Shown: positions 1 through 13,213, counted from the stretch's first letter. The stretch: 64,000 nt of DNA from Lampris incognitus (GCF_029633865.1 NC_079211.1:141899345-141963344), one strand, 5' to 3'. Program-made: numbers and translations. Notes: generated by a model from the sequence alone, not told the origin.

Positions 1-1146
1 TGGAGATTTTGTCTATACAATGTTTTAGGACGATATCTGAAACGCCAAGACTGTTTTATGACACTAATTTACTTAGCAAATGCCTCCAAACCATCCTGAT
101 GGCTGGGAATGGTATTTCTCACAACACTCGCAGTCAGTAAGATGTAACTATGTGTGGGATTTTACTATTAGCACCTTGTCATGTATACCGTTAGTAATTA
201 TAGTTTGTTCTCCATATGCATTCATTACATGTCACTCTGGTTTACAATGTCAGCTAAATGCCTAAGGTGTAAATGGAAATATACCTAACAGGATAGGCGT
301 AGTTGGTAAATTTCAACCATGACTGACTTATAGTGGTGTGTAAAGTTTATCTGTCCACTTTCCTTATGCATGTTTTATATGCTGTGCTGCCAAGTGGTCG
401 TGCATTATTAAACTCACTGAGACTGTAAATGAAATTCAGAGCTACACAAATTAACTTGACTAAACCTACTTTTGTGAATGCTAAATTCAAGGGTGGTTGG
501 ATTAGAAAATGTAACGCTTCACTTATGTAGATGATTATACCTCAAGTAGAGTCATCCTCTGTCATTAGTGTGCAGAAATGATGGCAGGGCAGTAATCAAA
601 ATGTTTGTTTGGAGCTGGGAATGGATGAGGTTTGTGACATTTGACAATGCAATGAGTACTAAAAAGTTTACACAGACAGTCATTAATATAGAATAGAGTG
701 GAATGGAACTTTATGGTCCAATAAAGGCTGGATTTTTTTTCCTTTTGTCTCTCCTCAGACACACTAGATAAAAACAGCAGAAGGACATACATAAAAACCC
801 AGAATACAACACATACTTTACAAAAGCAATCATATACAAGCCACATAAGGTCAAAGGTAATCTAGTTTTGATCAGTTGACTGACTGCCATTGGGGCAATA
901 GATTTCTTATTTAGGTTCTTTTTTTTTGGCTACTGGCACTCTAAAGTGTCAGCCAGAGGGATATGGAAATATATTTTTTCAAGTTTTTTGTGATACCCTA
1001 TAGACATTATCAGAATTATGTTGGGGTACTCAGCAGGTTGAGATAAAGGCTCACCAGATTGTGTTTCTCAGTATTTCACGATTGATGCTTGAGTGTCATA
1101 GCAAGGAGCATTCTTGAAGTAATAAGGTGTGTTTGTCACTTTGCAG
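1..1146. other. Intron sequence upstream of the first visible phosphatase exon
   Basis: AT-rich unique-looking DNA ending in the acceptor CTTTGCAG before 1147. I see no exon, RNA gene or recognisable repeat in it. It is presumably intron 1 of the phosphatase gene. Confidence 0.6.
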
Positions 1147-4100
1147 GTGGGCGAAATTCAAAATGAATGGCTACGAGAATTTTATAAGGTAAGTTTGGGC
1201 TTTGCTTGTCGTCAGCAGTGAGCCTGTGTAGACACAGCCTTTTTTGTAACTATTGCTGAAATGCTTAAAGCTATGCACACAGTGTAAGAGACAGCATACC
1301 ATTGCGTTTTTTTCCGTTCATTATGGCAGAGTATGATTTATCTTCCCAGTTTGTCTGGTTTACATACACTTAGAAGTATGTTTAGTTACGTGTGATGTGT
1401 GTTGTTGAAGCACCCAAACACATTTATCTTGTGCTGGTCCACTCTCTCAAGTTGCTGGCAGGGACGATATTACATTGGCAGGAGGCTCGCATTTCACTCA
1501 GCTACTCAGTATTCCACAGCAAGACCAAACGTTGCTGCTACTTCTCAACTTCTGATTTGATACTAGCACGGCGCCATTTTTACCACTCTCTTAGTGTGGA
1601 AAAAAAAGCTTATCATGGCTTAATGTACCAAATCCTCAACCAAAGACGGACAAATTTCTCTCATACATTTCTTGTCATAAACACTTCCACCTGTCAAAAA
1701 AAAAATCAAAACTGAAATTCTGTCAGAATCATGGTTATCAGCCAAGTAGGTTTGCACATACATGAATTTTGACCCCTGTTTCTTGGTGTACTTAAGACGA
1801 ATAACACAACAACAACACACAGTATGGATGGATGGAGGGAGTATGGATGTCATCCCAACATTGAGCATTTTCCTCTCCATTATAAGGAAAAAGCTTAACG
1901 TGGGTTAATGTTCCAAACCTACTATCAAAGATCACCAAATGTCTCTCAGACGTCTCTTGTTAAAAGCTCTCCCCCATCCTTAAAAAAAAAATCTAATTTA
2001 AGTGCATAAAGATTTCTTCTAATGTTCTGAATTAATAATGGGCGTCCATAAAGAGGAAAAAGCTTAAGCTAGCTAACGTCCATACTCATAGGATCTCGGT
2101 ATTGATTTTTTGACACGTGAAAGTGTTTATTACAAGACACGTGTGAGAGAAATTTGATCGTCTTTGATTGATGTTTTGGTACATTAAGCTACGTTACCGC
2201 CTGTTGGTTTGGCACGCTCTTCACAACGCGTTCGTTGTGTAGAGTAGTGTAACGTGCGTGGATAAGAAGACACGTTGGCCGCTGGCTGGCGGGTCTGACC
2301 CTTTAGTCGAGCGGTTAGCGATGTCTTCTGCGGTGCGGGCGGTACGGGTTCACTTCCCGGCCGCGGCAGTTCCTGTGGTTGCGTTGTCCCCCGAATTCGC
2401 TATATTGGTGTCAGAAGTGGGATGGGTCCGACCGTAAGGCCATCGGAAGCGTAGGTGCCCTGAGGCGTGAAGGAGCCTAGATGCTTAAGCGCGGGGACGC
2501 GTTTCCCGAAGGAGGGCGGTAGTGTAACGTGCGCGGATAAGAAGACACGCTGGCCGCTGGCTGGCGGGTCTGACCCTTTAGTCGAGCGGTTAGCGACGTC
2601 TCCTGCGGTGCGGGTTCGCTTCCCGGCCGCGGCAGTTCCCGTGGTTGCGTTGTCCCCCGAATTCGCTACAGTATTGTAACCGGTTATTTTCTTGCCCGGT
2701 GCGGGATTCGATACGGGGTGTACTGCACCACAAGGCGACATCGTTAACCGCTCGGCTAAAGCGTCAGACCCGTTAGCTAGGGGCTAACGTGTCTTATTAG
2801 TAGTTTACAGTAGCATGTTTTTGCGTTTTCATTTGGACAGATTCTTTCTTCTAAACAGTGCCTGTGTCGACGGGATTTAACTTTAACCGATAGCTAATCC
2901 GCAGGGCTGAGGGAACATAGGGGCTAGCCCCGCATTGGCTTCAATGCACTGAAAAACGATGAGCTCCCGCGGGACCTAATTCCTCTGTTTTGTTTTTGTT
3001 TTTTTTGTTTTACAACAGACTGTACACAAGTACAAGCCGCAGTTCATTGCCCTGCATTTCCAGGAGGTGGGAGGAAAGGACTACACGGTCAACATGGGCC
3101 ACGCAGAAAGCTTCTTTTGGTAGGATGAAGACCAGATGTTGGGGTTTATTCTGAAAGATTTAGCGCGTGCCGAAGGCGGTCCGTCCATCTTAACTAAACC
3201 CCAGTCCTCGTGATAAGAAATGGATGTTGCTTTGTTATTTTTTTTAGTTAGATCAATTTTAGCTGGGACGGCCACCAAAACACACAAAGTTGTTGTTTAG
3301 GCCTGCTAGATGTATAGTAGGTTGCAGTATCACGAGGAGGCAAGATATAAGTTTACTGGTTTAACAGAGAACGACTGGTACATGGGTACACTACAATCAG
3401 AGGCGCTGTCACTACACTGAGTGCCCTCTAGCGGCAACGTGGGCTTTATAGGCCACTGTATTAATGCGAACAATAAAGTAGTCCCACAACACACTAGATG
3501 GCTATTTGGAGAGAAAAAAAAACCAAACACCATTCTCATGTTTTTCGTCGCTTGTATCTTAGTTTTAAACCATCAGATTTCGCCGTTCACATGCATTTCC
3601 TAATACACGTGTTTCCTTGTGTGCAGGAGCATTGAGTCAAGTGAAGAAATGAGAGAATTTGACAGAGCCTGCATTTATGTGGACAACCAGTTCAAAGCGG
3701 AGGACAGCTTCACGGTGAGAGCAAAAGGAAAGCCGTTCCCTAGCCGGGCTGTTCGCCTCTTCTACCACTAGATGGAGCCCTCCTCCATGCTAGTGGTTCG
3801 TCTTGGTCTAATGCACCTTCTAGCTGTTGGATAATCTGCTTAAAACGTCTAAAATAAAATCCAAACCCTCTAGTGTGCATTAGTTGCTGCTGCCTTACGA
3901 ACATGAGTTCTGCACAAGGAGCAACAGAAAGCCGGGGTGAATGAGAGTTTGTGATTTTCATTATTGTCATCTCCCATTCCAGCCAATTTGGTCGTGGCAC
4001 GGATCAGGTTCTCACCATTTTCCCCTTCTCACCATCTTCCCAACACATAAAGCCTACCAGTAAATTATCTGGTTAGCCTCTTGCTTTAAAGAAAATATTA

Positions 4101-5671
4101 AGAGAAAATTATATAAATCCATACCTTTGTGCTCCTCGAAGACCCAGTTTAGGATTCATGTGTCACAGTCACGCCACGTGCTCTTCCCAATGTCTTTAAA
4201 AACACCAAATGCTTTGTTTGTCCATCTCTACAGTAATCTGAAGAGCTCTAGATTTAAATTCTGCATGTTTGTACATTTTTTCTAATTTTACCACTAAAGG
4301 ATTCAGGGTTTGGGCGTTAACAACCGGTTCAGGCTCATTGCTGACTTTTGACAGCCATTGTCGAACAACTGTGAAACAGAGGAACAATGGGATCTTGCCC
4401 TAATCTCTTTGAATATTCTGTTAATATTTTTCATATATGTTGACTTATAGCTCAAAGTGTGGGCTGCAGTGGGATGCATCATTTATTTTGCAGAAGGTTT
4501 TTAGGTTTGTCCTGTGTGCAGCTGTAAGCCTACTACAGAAAACAAACGTGCACAAGTAAAGCCCCAACCTTCATGCCAGTCACATTGATCTTAAAGATCT
4601 AGTAGGATACAGTGTGCTGCAATACTCATAGTTACCTGGTGTGGGCACCAACAGTGGTGAGGTGTTTAAAAGGAGGTTTATAAAGATATTCTTGGCACTA
4701 CTCAGGTCTCGTATCCTCATCTATCCTTTAACTCCCAGTCTCCTTTAAAGCTTTAGTCTGAGCGTGTGTGTGTGTGTGTGTTTCAGTTAGACGAAACTGC
4801 TATTATGGAGTTGCCGGTAGTCCACTCGTGTTATAAGCACTGCCTCAATCTCTGCACCGGTCGTGACAGCCGACTCTGGACTCCCACCTCCTCTCAATGA
4901 CTTCTTATACCAGAACCAATCTCCAGTTTTATGCCACAGCAGATACGAGCTGTGTCAGCTGGGTTACTTGTGAGCATTGTTCATAACAGGCTGACCGGTG
5001 AATGCCGGGGCTCAAACTCTGTCTTGGTAGGGCACATCCCCTAAGTGAAGAAGGTGGCTGAGTATTTCTCAAACTATTAACCCTTACTCCTCCCAGGTGA
5101 TGCCCACAGACTGGACTTGTGACAGTAGGGGTCAATGGTTGTGTCTTTAGGCCGAGGTGTGTGAAGTAAAGGGGAAAGTCAATGGCCAGGTGTGGAGGAG
5201 ACAGGGCAAAGTCAATACATTTAACTCTAGATTAAAACTATTGATCCCCGCCCATTTGTACACGATAAATAAAGTGTGAGGGGGGTCGGCAGACAGCTAG
5301 GACTGCGTTCCCCCCGTGCCGGAGCGGTTGCACCCTCCATTCCTTGCCCTGAGAGGGTTGCACTCTCCCCATGCCTCATTCTCATTTCGTTGGTGCCACC
5401 TGCATTGATTTTCAATTTGTTTCCCCCTGGCTTCGGATCATCAGTTATATGGCCAAGAGAGAGTTTGGGGGGGGGGGGAGCTGCTTTCAGAGGGGCTGCA
5501 GAAGCAGAGGGGGGCAGACTTGCATGCATTCTTGGTACAAATGGTGTTTTGATAAAAAATCACTTGTAAGTCAATATTTTTTTATTAAACTGTGCACAAA
5601 CCTGATTGATGAAGATGGGTGTTTGGCAGAGTATGTGGAGGAGAATAACTATCTGCACCGGAGCACTTGTG

Positions 5672-5717
<46 letters not shown>

Positions 5718-5787
5718 TGTGTGTGAATGTGAGTGTGTGTGCGTGCATGCATTTGCATTAGTATTTGTGAATGGGTGCCTCACTGTG

Positions 5788-5871
<84 letters not shown>

Positions 5872-8800
5872 GTTTTTTTTATTATCTATCCATTTATTTA
5901 TTTAGTTTTCCTCATGGCATAGAGAAAAAAATCTTCACTTCTTATGTAGGAACAGTCTATAGCTGGGTGTTTGTTTTTTAGAGTTAAATACAAGGAACCC
6001 CCCCCCCCCCCCCCAAAAAAAAACAAAACTCGTCAGTCACTCATTTCTGGTCACAGGGCCCAGCCACGGGGACTCTTCTCCATCCCATGAAATGAGGATG
6101 GCTTTGGCAGTGAAGATGAATGGTCTCTTCAGGGAGAGATCTCTCATGCTGGGGCTGGTTGGGTGCAAAGCGGGCCGTCACGCCCCAGACCCTTCGGGTG
6201 TTGGCTGATTTTTCTTTGCCCCCCCCCCCCCCCCGTCACAGCCGTGGCGCTGGCAGACAGGGGGCCTACTGCTTAATACCTTTTAAATTGTTTTAATTTT
6301 CTGTCTTTATTGATCTCCCGGGGCATGATTAATCAGATCAGTGGAGCAGGCGGTTAGTACATTAAAAATTGTCAGCCCACGTCAGGGATGATTGGGTGCT
6401 AAAGTGTGTGTGATACTGTCTGTGCATGTGTGTGTGTGTGTGTGTGTGTTGGTTGGGCGTTTATGTGCTCTTTGTATGTCTCTAGTTTTTAACTTTCATT
6501 TATGTCGGGGACGGGGGAGTTGTGTTCATGCTCTGTTTGCTTAACTCCAGTACCGGGGCTGTTCTTTTAGCAGCTGCCCTTTGCAGCAATTGTACGCAAA
6601 TAAAGATTTTTTTAAATTTTTTTGCAAAGCTATTGGATTTAGACCTTCGGATTTCACGGCAGATTTTCGCTTTCAGAGGCAATCGGCAAGCTGTGAGAAT
6701 CAAACAGAAATAAAAGTGAAACTTTAAGTAAAACAAGCAGTACTGCTGCAAGATTATTGCAGGATTAGCTGCACAGCTCACAGCTAGGATGGGTTCATTT
6801 GAGGTGACTGAATTTCCCCAAGGGGGTTAATAAAGGGGCGGCACAGTGGCGCAGTGGTTAGTGCGGTCGCCTCACAGCAAAGAGGTTTCTGGGTTCGAGC
6901 CCCTGGGTAGTCCAACCGTGGGGGGTCGTCCTCTTGTGTGGAGTTTGCGTGTTCTCCCCCGTGTCTGTCTGGGTTTCCTCCAGGTGCTCTGGTGGCCTCC
7001 CGCAGTCCAAAGACATGTCGGTCAGGTGAATCGGCCGTACTAAATTGTCCCTAGGTGTGAATGTGTGTGTGTGTGTCGGCCCTGTGATGGACTGGCGGCC
7101 TGTCCCGGGTGTCTCTCCGCCTGCTGCCCAGTGACTGCTGGGATAGGCTCCAGTGTCCCGCGACCCCAATGGCGATAAGCGGCTTGGATAATGGATGGAT
7201 GGAAGATTACACGTTATCATTTTTCATGTTATAAGGTCATTGTCTCTTCCTTGGGATTAAGTTATTGTAATATTTCCGCTCCTTCTTTCTCTCCGCAGGC
7301 TTTGGGAAGCATGTACTTCATCCACAAGGCACTGAAAAACATCTATCAGTATGATTTCACCGGTAAAGTAATCTCCTCCTGACTTGTGTGCCATTTCCAT
7401 TGACTGTGAATACCGAAACATAATGACACGAGTTTTGTGGCCTCGTGACAGATCAGAGCAATTTTTTGCATTAAATATAGACAATGTTTTCATAACACGA
7501 ACCAACCACTCCCCTTGCATCCTGTCTCATTATTTCCGTTCATTGCTTACACGACTGAGCGATGTTGCATATCATTGACAAGATCCCCGTTTACGGTTTT
7601 TTGATATCAGGCATGACTCATTTTGTTGAAAATCGCAGATTGATCGGTCGCCCCCCCCCCCCCTTTTCGCTCGACATTTGCAAGGAAACTGAATTTAAAG
7701 CGGCGCCGTTATCTTCCTGTTGCATAGTCCGGTCACGTTAGACATGAAAAAGCTCCGCGGAAAAGCTTATGGAAGGACCATAAACATCCTGGGCCTGCCA
7801 CTTTCTGTGTGGCCCGGGCCGATTGGTGCTCGCCAAACGCGGTCTGATGGCTTGCTTATAGATCCTCTCATCAGGTATGCCACTCTGATGAGGTTAACAC
7901 CAGTTTATTGATTGCTGTTTGCATGTTTTCTCACTCTTTTACCCCTCACGCCCTTCTCGTTCTCCCCCCCCCTCTCTCTCCCCCCCCCCTCTCTCTCTGC
8001 TCCTCGCAGTTAAGGATTTTAAGGCAGTGTCAGGGAAGAACAAGTATGTGGGCTCCCTGGACAGAGTAACCACAGCGGAGAAAGAAAAATTCCCAAAGAA
8101 TTTCTGGCCTGACGTGAGTATATGTGTGTGTGGGGGGGGGGGGTGGGGGGATGGGGTAGGGGTGGGGGGTTTGAGTGGGCCAGAAGGAGATATAGGGACA
8201 AATGAGTCTACTGGGGTTGGAGGGGTTGTGTGCCTATTCTGACAAGAGAGATCAGACAGATTATCTCCACGAAAATCAATAACTACACCGGTTTGGCCCT
8301 CCGCTGACACAGATCGCTGTTGTTTTGTGACTCATTTCCATCTCTGTGTGGTCTCTTGCAGTTTAAGTGGTCCAGAAAGGGCTTCATGAGGACACGGTGG
8401 ATCATCCACAACCAGTACGTATTCTGTGCCAGCCATTGCTTTCAACACTTGATAGTGAGACCACCGAAGCTGCACGATTCAGACTTGCCGTAGGTCAGAT
8501 AGTTGACTAACGAGGGTTTTGGGTGAAAGTCTCGGCAGAACAAGCGGAGTGGAGCATTCGGGTGGATTGAGTGTATTTTGTTTGGCACAAATAGATAAAC
8601 TTGTATTTTTTTCCCCCGGATCCCCCCCCCCTTTTTCTCCCCAGTTGTACCCGTCCAATTACCCCACTCTTCCAAGCCGTCCCGGTCGCCGCTCCACCCC
8701 CTCTGACGGTCCGGGGAGGGCTGCAGACTACCACATGCCTCCTCCGATACATGTTGGAGTCGCCAGCCGCTTCTTTTCACCTGACAGTGAGTTTCACCAG

Positions 8801-11032
8801 GGGGATGTAGCGTGTGGGAGGATCACACTATTGCCCCCCCCTCCCCTCCCCTCCAAAACAGGCGCCCCGACCGAACAGAGAAGGCGCTAGTGCAGCGATC
8901 AGGGCACATACCCACATCCGGCTTCACGGCCAATTGTGTGTGTAGGGACGCCCGACCAAACCGGAGGTAACGCGGGGATTCGAACCGGCGGTCCCCGTGT
9001 TGGCAGGCAACGGACTAGACCGCTACGCTACCCGGACGCCCCGATGAGCTGCGTTTTAATGTTTGCTTTCAACCGAGAGCCCCCAGAATTCCTTAAACAT
9101 GACGTTAAAAATCGTACAAGTGTTGTTTATGACGATTGAATAAATGCTGCACGTTTTGAATTGACTAAATTAAGGGGGGGGGGGGGGAGACCGGACTCGG
9201 AACATCCCCGAAATCAAATGAGCGTTTCATCGCCCCTACTCGAGATGTTGGGAGCGCTCACCTAAAATTTCTCACCGTTGCCCGCTGGCTGAAGGTAATG
9301 TTAGTTGAGCAAACACCTGGTGTTTTCCCAGTGCCATAATCACTGTTTGTCCTCCTGTGTCGTTTCCGGGGGACGTGAAACAAAAGGGCTGTAAGTCCGT
9401 CCTCCCAGCGAGTCTTTCAAACCCAGTCGCCGGAAGACTTTGGGTACCCCACGGTTCTCACACTTCACATGTTAACCCGGCCGAGACGGGACGGCCGTCT
9501 GGTAATCAATGAGGCTGCAGCCAGAAGGTCGGAGAATCCCGGCCGCGGACAGCCCTGTCCCGTTCCCTCTGGGTATTTCCCTGCAGCGCTGGAACAAAAA
9601 AAAAAAAACGACAGACAATTATTCACCGTGTCTGTAGTAGCTCCCACCGAGGCCGGTCTAGCAAACACCTTATGTTTTCTCAGTCCCCATAGTCACTATT
9701 TGTTCGCCCTGCGTTGTTGCCTGGGGGGGGGGGTGTAAGGGAAAAAAAAGAACAGCCTCGAACCCGCGTGTCACAAGATGAATCAACACAGCTTGTGTGT
9801 TGGATGCACATTAATTGTTTTGTGGTGACAGCCGGAGAAAAGGAGCGAGCGCTCGGCACGGAAGACAAATGGGCTTGTTTACTGGCAAGCTCTACCAGAA
9901 GGTGCACCCACCGATAAGAAGGAAGCGCTTCATACGTGGACACACCTCCGAGCGCAAGCACAGGCACATGCGTGCACACGTGCACACACACACACACACA
10001 CACACATCGCACCGTACAGCAGGTTTTACTGTTGTTAGCATGCCCCCTGTTTTTTACTTGGTCTGTCACATATCACCATATTGTTTGTGTGTCTGTGTGC
10101 GTGCTTGTATATGTGGTGTGCTCTTCGTAGAGGTCTGGACCTGGTGAACGTCCACTTGTTCCACGATGCCTCCAACCTCATTGCCTGCAACTCCAGTCCC
10201 TCCATCTACTCGGCTAACCGCGCAAAGGCACTCAGATACGTCATCAACCGGTCAGCTTTCCACCTGTGCACGTCATCGCTGAACAATCAAGATATTGATC
10301 CGTGTCAGATTTTACATACAGGCAGATACTGTGGTCAATATCTTGTATAACAGAGCTGTATTCGGAATAAGCTGTTTGTATGTATCTTGATTTCCCCGTG
10401 ACTTATCCGCGTATGAATCCACAGAAGGTTCTGGATATTATATGGACACGCATAAGCTGTAAACCTGCCCCGGTATCCGGGCAAATGTCCTTAATTATGT
10501 CACCTAGGTCAGGTTTCTGTTCAGCGGGGGTACAGGCCTATCACGGCTCTTGTGAAAAAGCGTATCGGAGTGAGCTCAAACCGACTCGTAGATAGAATAC
10601 TTTTCTGCCCCGGAGTTGTACCCAAACGTCTGGATAATGTGTGTATAAATGTACTGAGGGATGGTCTGAGAGGAGACGATCCCAACGCGGAGCTGCGGCT
10701 CATACCAGTTTTATGGTCTTTCCAGGATATCGGACAGCAGCAACACCCCTCTCCCCTTCTTCCTGTTCGGAGACTTTAACTTCCGTTTGGATACGCTCAG
10801 TCTAGTCCAGGTAGGCCGTGATCTGTGCACGGTTTTTGTGTGCAGGTTAGTATCATCAGGGTGTGTAGTCCGTTGGTTGTTTGACAGTGAATATAGGAAT
10901 TGTTGAAAATATTTGCTTCCAGTGTGCGTGTATGCATTTGTTTGATACTATGTAGTCATCGTCTTTGTGAGTGTGTGTGCGCTTGGTCAGTCAAAATAAT
11001 ATCCGTGTAAAATTGTCTGTTGTAATAGTCTC

Positions 11033-11080
<48 letters not shown>

Positions 11081-13170
11081 CAGTACCTATCCACTTCAGC
11101 AGACGTGCAGACTGTGAAGAAGGACAGCAGTAACGAAGTGGAGAAAATCATCTGCGAGGCGAAGGACAACGACCACAAGGTGATTTCAGCAGCCTTACCG
11201 CCAAGTAAACAACCCCTCTACTGTTTGTTTACCGCCTGGTTTTTTCCACGCCGCAGGTTCTGCTCCATATTGAAGCCAAGCTGTTTGCCTACCTGCACCA
11301 GGCTGTCTTCAGGGAGGACAATGGCAAAGCAGTAAGAACATAACCTGACCTTTCCCCTGCTCGAATGATATCAGCTACAGTAACCTCTGAGAGTCTCTGC
11401 TCCGACATTGACCCACATTATAGAGACCGCTGGGCTGCGGCAGTAGATAAAACCCGATTAACTTTTAATCTTGTGCAATTTGATCGGCGTGATAGTACTT
11501 GTTAAATAACCACCGGAAGTTTTGAAAGCTCCTTTGATATTCCACGTCTGACAGGACGTGGAAGCGGGGCAGGCCCATGCAGACCGGCAGTTCCGACAGT
11601 CTGGCTGGCGTTTGTTCCCTTGGACAGTGATTTTTGTTTGTTTAGCTTGGGAATTTATTGGATTTTTTTTTACCCAGACCCCATTAAAACGTTATCGGGA
11701 CTTATTTAGAATCATCGTACAGACATTTACTTGGTCACTCCAGGGTCGATGAAACACACCGCTTTGCTGAATCTTCTCACCGGGCGTCAGGACAGTCCAG
11801 TGAGGCGACCGTTTGAGCATTCAAACACAACGAATGATGAAAACTCGCCGTACAGTCAAATGTATCTTGATTTATTTTGACTTTACTCGGAATACATTTT
11901 GAACGGGAGCAAAATATGATTTGGATTTGGAATTATTTTGGAATTATTTGGAATTTGGATTTGGAATTTGAGTTGGAATTTGATTTGGAATGACCTCTGA
12001 TGACTAGTAGTTCTCCTGCTTTCTTACCTTAAATGCACTTATTGTAAGTTGCTTTGGACAAAAGCGTCAGCTAAATGACTAATGTAATGTAATTACATTT
12101 TGTAGGTGATAAAATACACCCCAACCATTTATAAACTTGGCCCTTTTGAGGGCCGAAGTCCTGGTGGTAGCTACAGCCGCGGTGTGGAGGCCGCAGGGAA
12201 AACAGATTTGCAGAAGTGAAGAATAAAGTCCTTTCGATTAGATGGGAAAGTATGTTCGGTGACTATTTTGTCAACAGAGCATATTTAGACCTGTCCGTTG
12301 TGCTGTGAGCTTCCTGTTTTTGAAGAGGAGGTATGTCATGGCTTTTGAAGGCTCAGGCGACCGCCTCATCGAGCTGTGCTGCAGCCCGCTGAGGAGATGC
12401 AGCGAAGTGATAAGCCTCATAATACCGGAGCAACCGGCGAGGTTTTCGTCTGTGCTGTTCTAAATGATACCCGGCAACGTTTTAATGTGGTCTGGGTTGA
12501 CAAAACGGGAACATGTCCTTTAAAGATATCCTGTCGTTCTAATAAGAAACGTCTTTTCTACCCACCTCCCCCCAGCTTTTGAAATACGACAAAGAAGTCA
12601 CGGCCTTTCATGATGTGGTTAGAGAAGAGCAAATCCTTTTCCCACCCAGGTAAGCGTCCAAGCCGAGCTACTGGCTTTAAAACCGCCGTGTGTAGACCCC
12701 TACACTCATCTCTCTCTCTCCCTCTCCCCCAAACTCTTGTCTCCTTACATCAGTTACCCCTACAGCGAGGAGTACACCAAGCCTACCCAGTACATGAACA
12801 CACGCTGTCCTTCCTGGTGTGACCGTATCCTCATGTCACATGCTGCCCAAGAGTTCATCCATAGAGTCAGTTCCTGCTGTTTTGTTTTTTTTGTTGCATT
12901 TTAACCACTTCAAACTCCTTCAGCTGTCTACCGGCTATAAAAAAGGAAGTTTGCTTTTCTTTGCAGAGGGAGGACGCTGAGAGGAGCGTGGTTTATAACA
13001 CACTGGGTCCTAATGTCTGCATGGGAGACCATAAGGTAACATTTTGGGTAACAGCAGTGGGCTAACAAACAACAGCTGTACAGTAAACTGATCTAACTTG
13101 GGTGTATTCCCTTCTGTTTTTCCTACAGCCTGTTTTCTTGTTCTTCACACTTAAGACAAATCACCACTGA
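1147..13170 (+). CDS. inpp5a-like: Type I inositol polyphosphate 5-phosphatase (INPP5A-like), 14 exons, 5' incomplete
   Basis: Removes the 5-phosphate from Ins(1,4,5)P3 and Ins(1,3,4,5)P4, ending the calcium signal. Exons read in one frame with GT-AG borders: 1147-1188, 3019-3119, 3627-3714, 7299-7362, 8010-8113, 8362-8414, 10131-10250, 10726-10810, 11084-11179, 11257-11331, 12576-12649, 12754-12865, 12967-13035, 13129-13170; together 374 codons plus TGA. The first exon (about 25 residues in human INPP5A) must lie left of the window. Visible motifs are NEWLREFYK, KFPKNFWPD, DLVNVHLFHDASNL, the catalytic GDFNFRL (exon at 10726), PSWCDRIL (12754) and GDHKPV across the last junction. All active-site motifs are kept, so the enzyme should be active. 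The C-terminus stops at KTNHH and lacks the CaaX prenylation box of human INPP5A. The clear divergence and the NKX6-3 neighbour suggest a paralogue rather than INPP5A itself. Introns hold several SINEs and microsatellites. Confidence 0.93.
2248..2670 (+). mobile_element. Miniature LTR element (TRIM-like) with tRNA-like sequence inside each terminal repeat
   Basis: Two direct repeats, 2248-2404 and 2523-2670, start TGTAACGTGCG and end GAATTCGCTAYA. They flank only 118 bp, which begins TTGGTGTCAGAAGTGGGAT just after the left repeat (a primer-binding-site-like position) and ends in purine-rich GGAGGGCGGTAG. No protein is encoded, so this is a miniature or internally deleted LTR element. Each repeat contains a tRNA-like stretch with an A-box-like TAGTCGAGCGG and a B-box-like GGTTCRCTTCC at normal tRNA spacing. 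The repeats differ at few positions apart from a 9-base difference, so it is not very old. It lies in a phosphatase intron. Confidence 0.6.
2675..2809 (-). mobile_element. Solo-LTR-like copy related to the adjacent miniature element
   Basis: A 135-bp unit starting TGTAACCGG and ending GTTTACA. Read on the minus strand it shares the tRNA-like core (TTTAGCCGAGCGGTTA and a B-box-like TCGAATCCCG) with the repeats at 2248 and 2523. A close copy lies at 52387-52521. The bases just outside the combined 2248-2809 block read GTAG on both sides, and the junction between the two parts reads GTAT. Confidence 0.5.
5668..5872. repeat. Compound (TG)n/(TA)n microsatellite
   Basis: Alternating TG and TA tracts inside the phosphatase intron between exons 3714 and 7299. 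No coding content. Confidence 0.95.
6835..7202 (+). mobile_element. tRNA-headed dispersed repeat (family B), near complete
   Basis: Begins GGCGGCACAGTGGCGCAGTGG, includes a B-box-like GGGTTCGAGCCCC, a body with GTGTTCTCCCCCGTGTC and CCTCCCGCAGTCCAAAGACA, and ends in the TGGATAATGGATGGATGG tail. Related copies occur at 14446, 29697, 30797 (minus) and 60240 (minus). It is a common teleost repeat, here in a phosphatase intron. Confidence 0.8.
8604..9042 (-). mobile_element. tRNA-derived SINE (family A)
   Basis: On the minus strand the head reads GGGCGTCCGGGTAGCGTAGC with B-box GGTTCGAATCCCC. The body runs through AGCGCCTTCTC and CATGTGGTAGTCTGCAGCCC and ends in GGAGAAAAAGGGGGGG. Related copies are at 16186, 18690, 32508, 48366 and 59478. 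Confidence 0.8.
11035..11078 (+). repeat. (TG)n tract directly before a phosphatase splice acceptor
   Basis: About 22 TG units end five bases before the exon that starts at 11084; the acceptor reads TGTGAACAG. There is no pyrimidine tract between repeat and exon. Confidence 0.95.
12025..12107 (+). repeat. Short dispersed repeat tail
   Basis: Contains TTGTAAGTTGCTTTGGACAA then AAGCGTCAGCTAAATGACTA. A diverged relative is at 30211-30250. This tail is common at the 3' end of fish SINE/LINE elements. Confidence 0.5.
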
Positions 13171-13213
13171 CAGGGATCCCTTTAGAAGGTAAGAGTATGT
13201 TCCCGTAGGAAAC

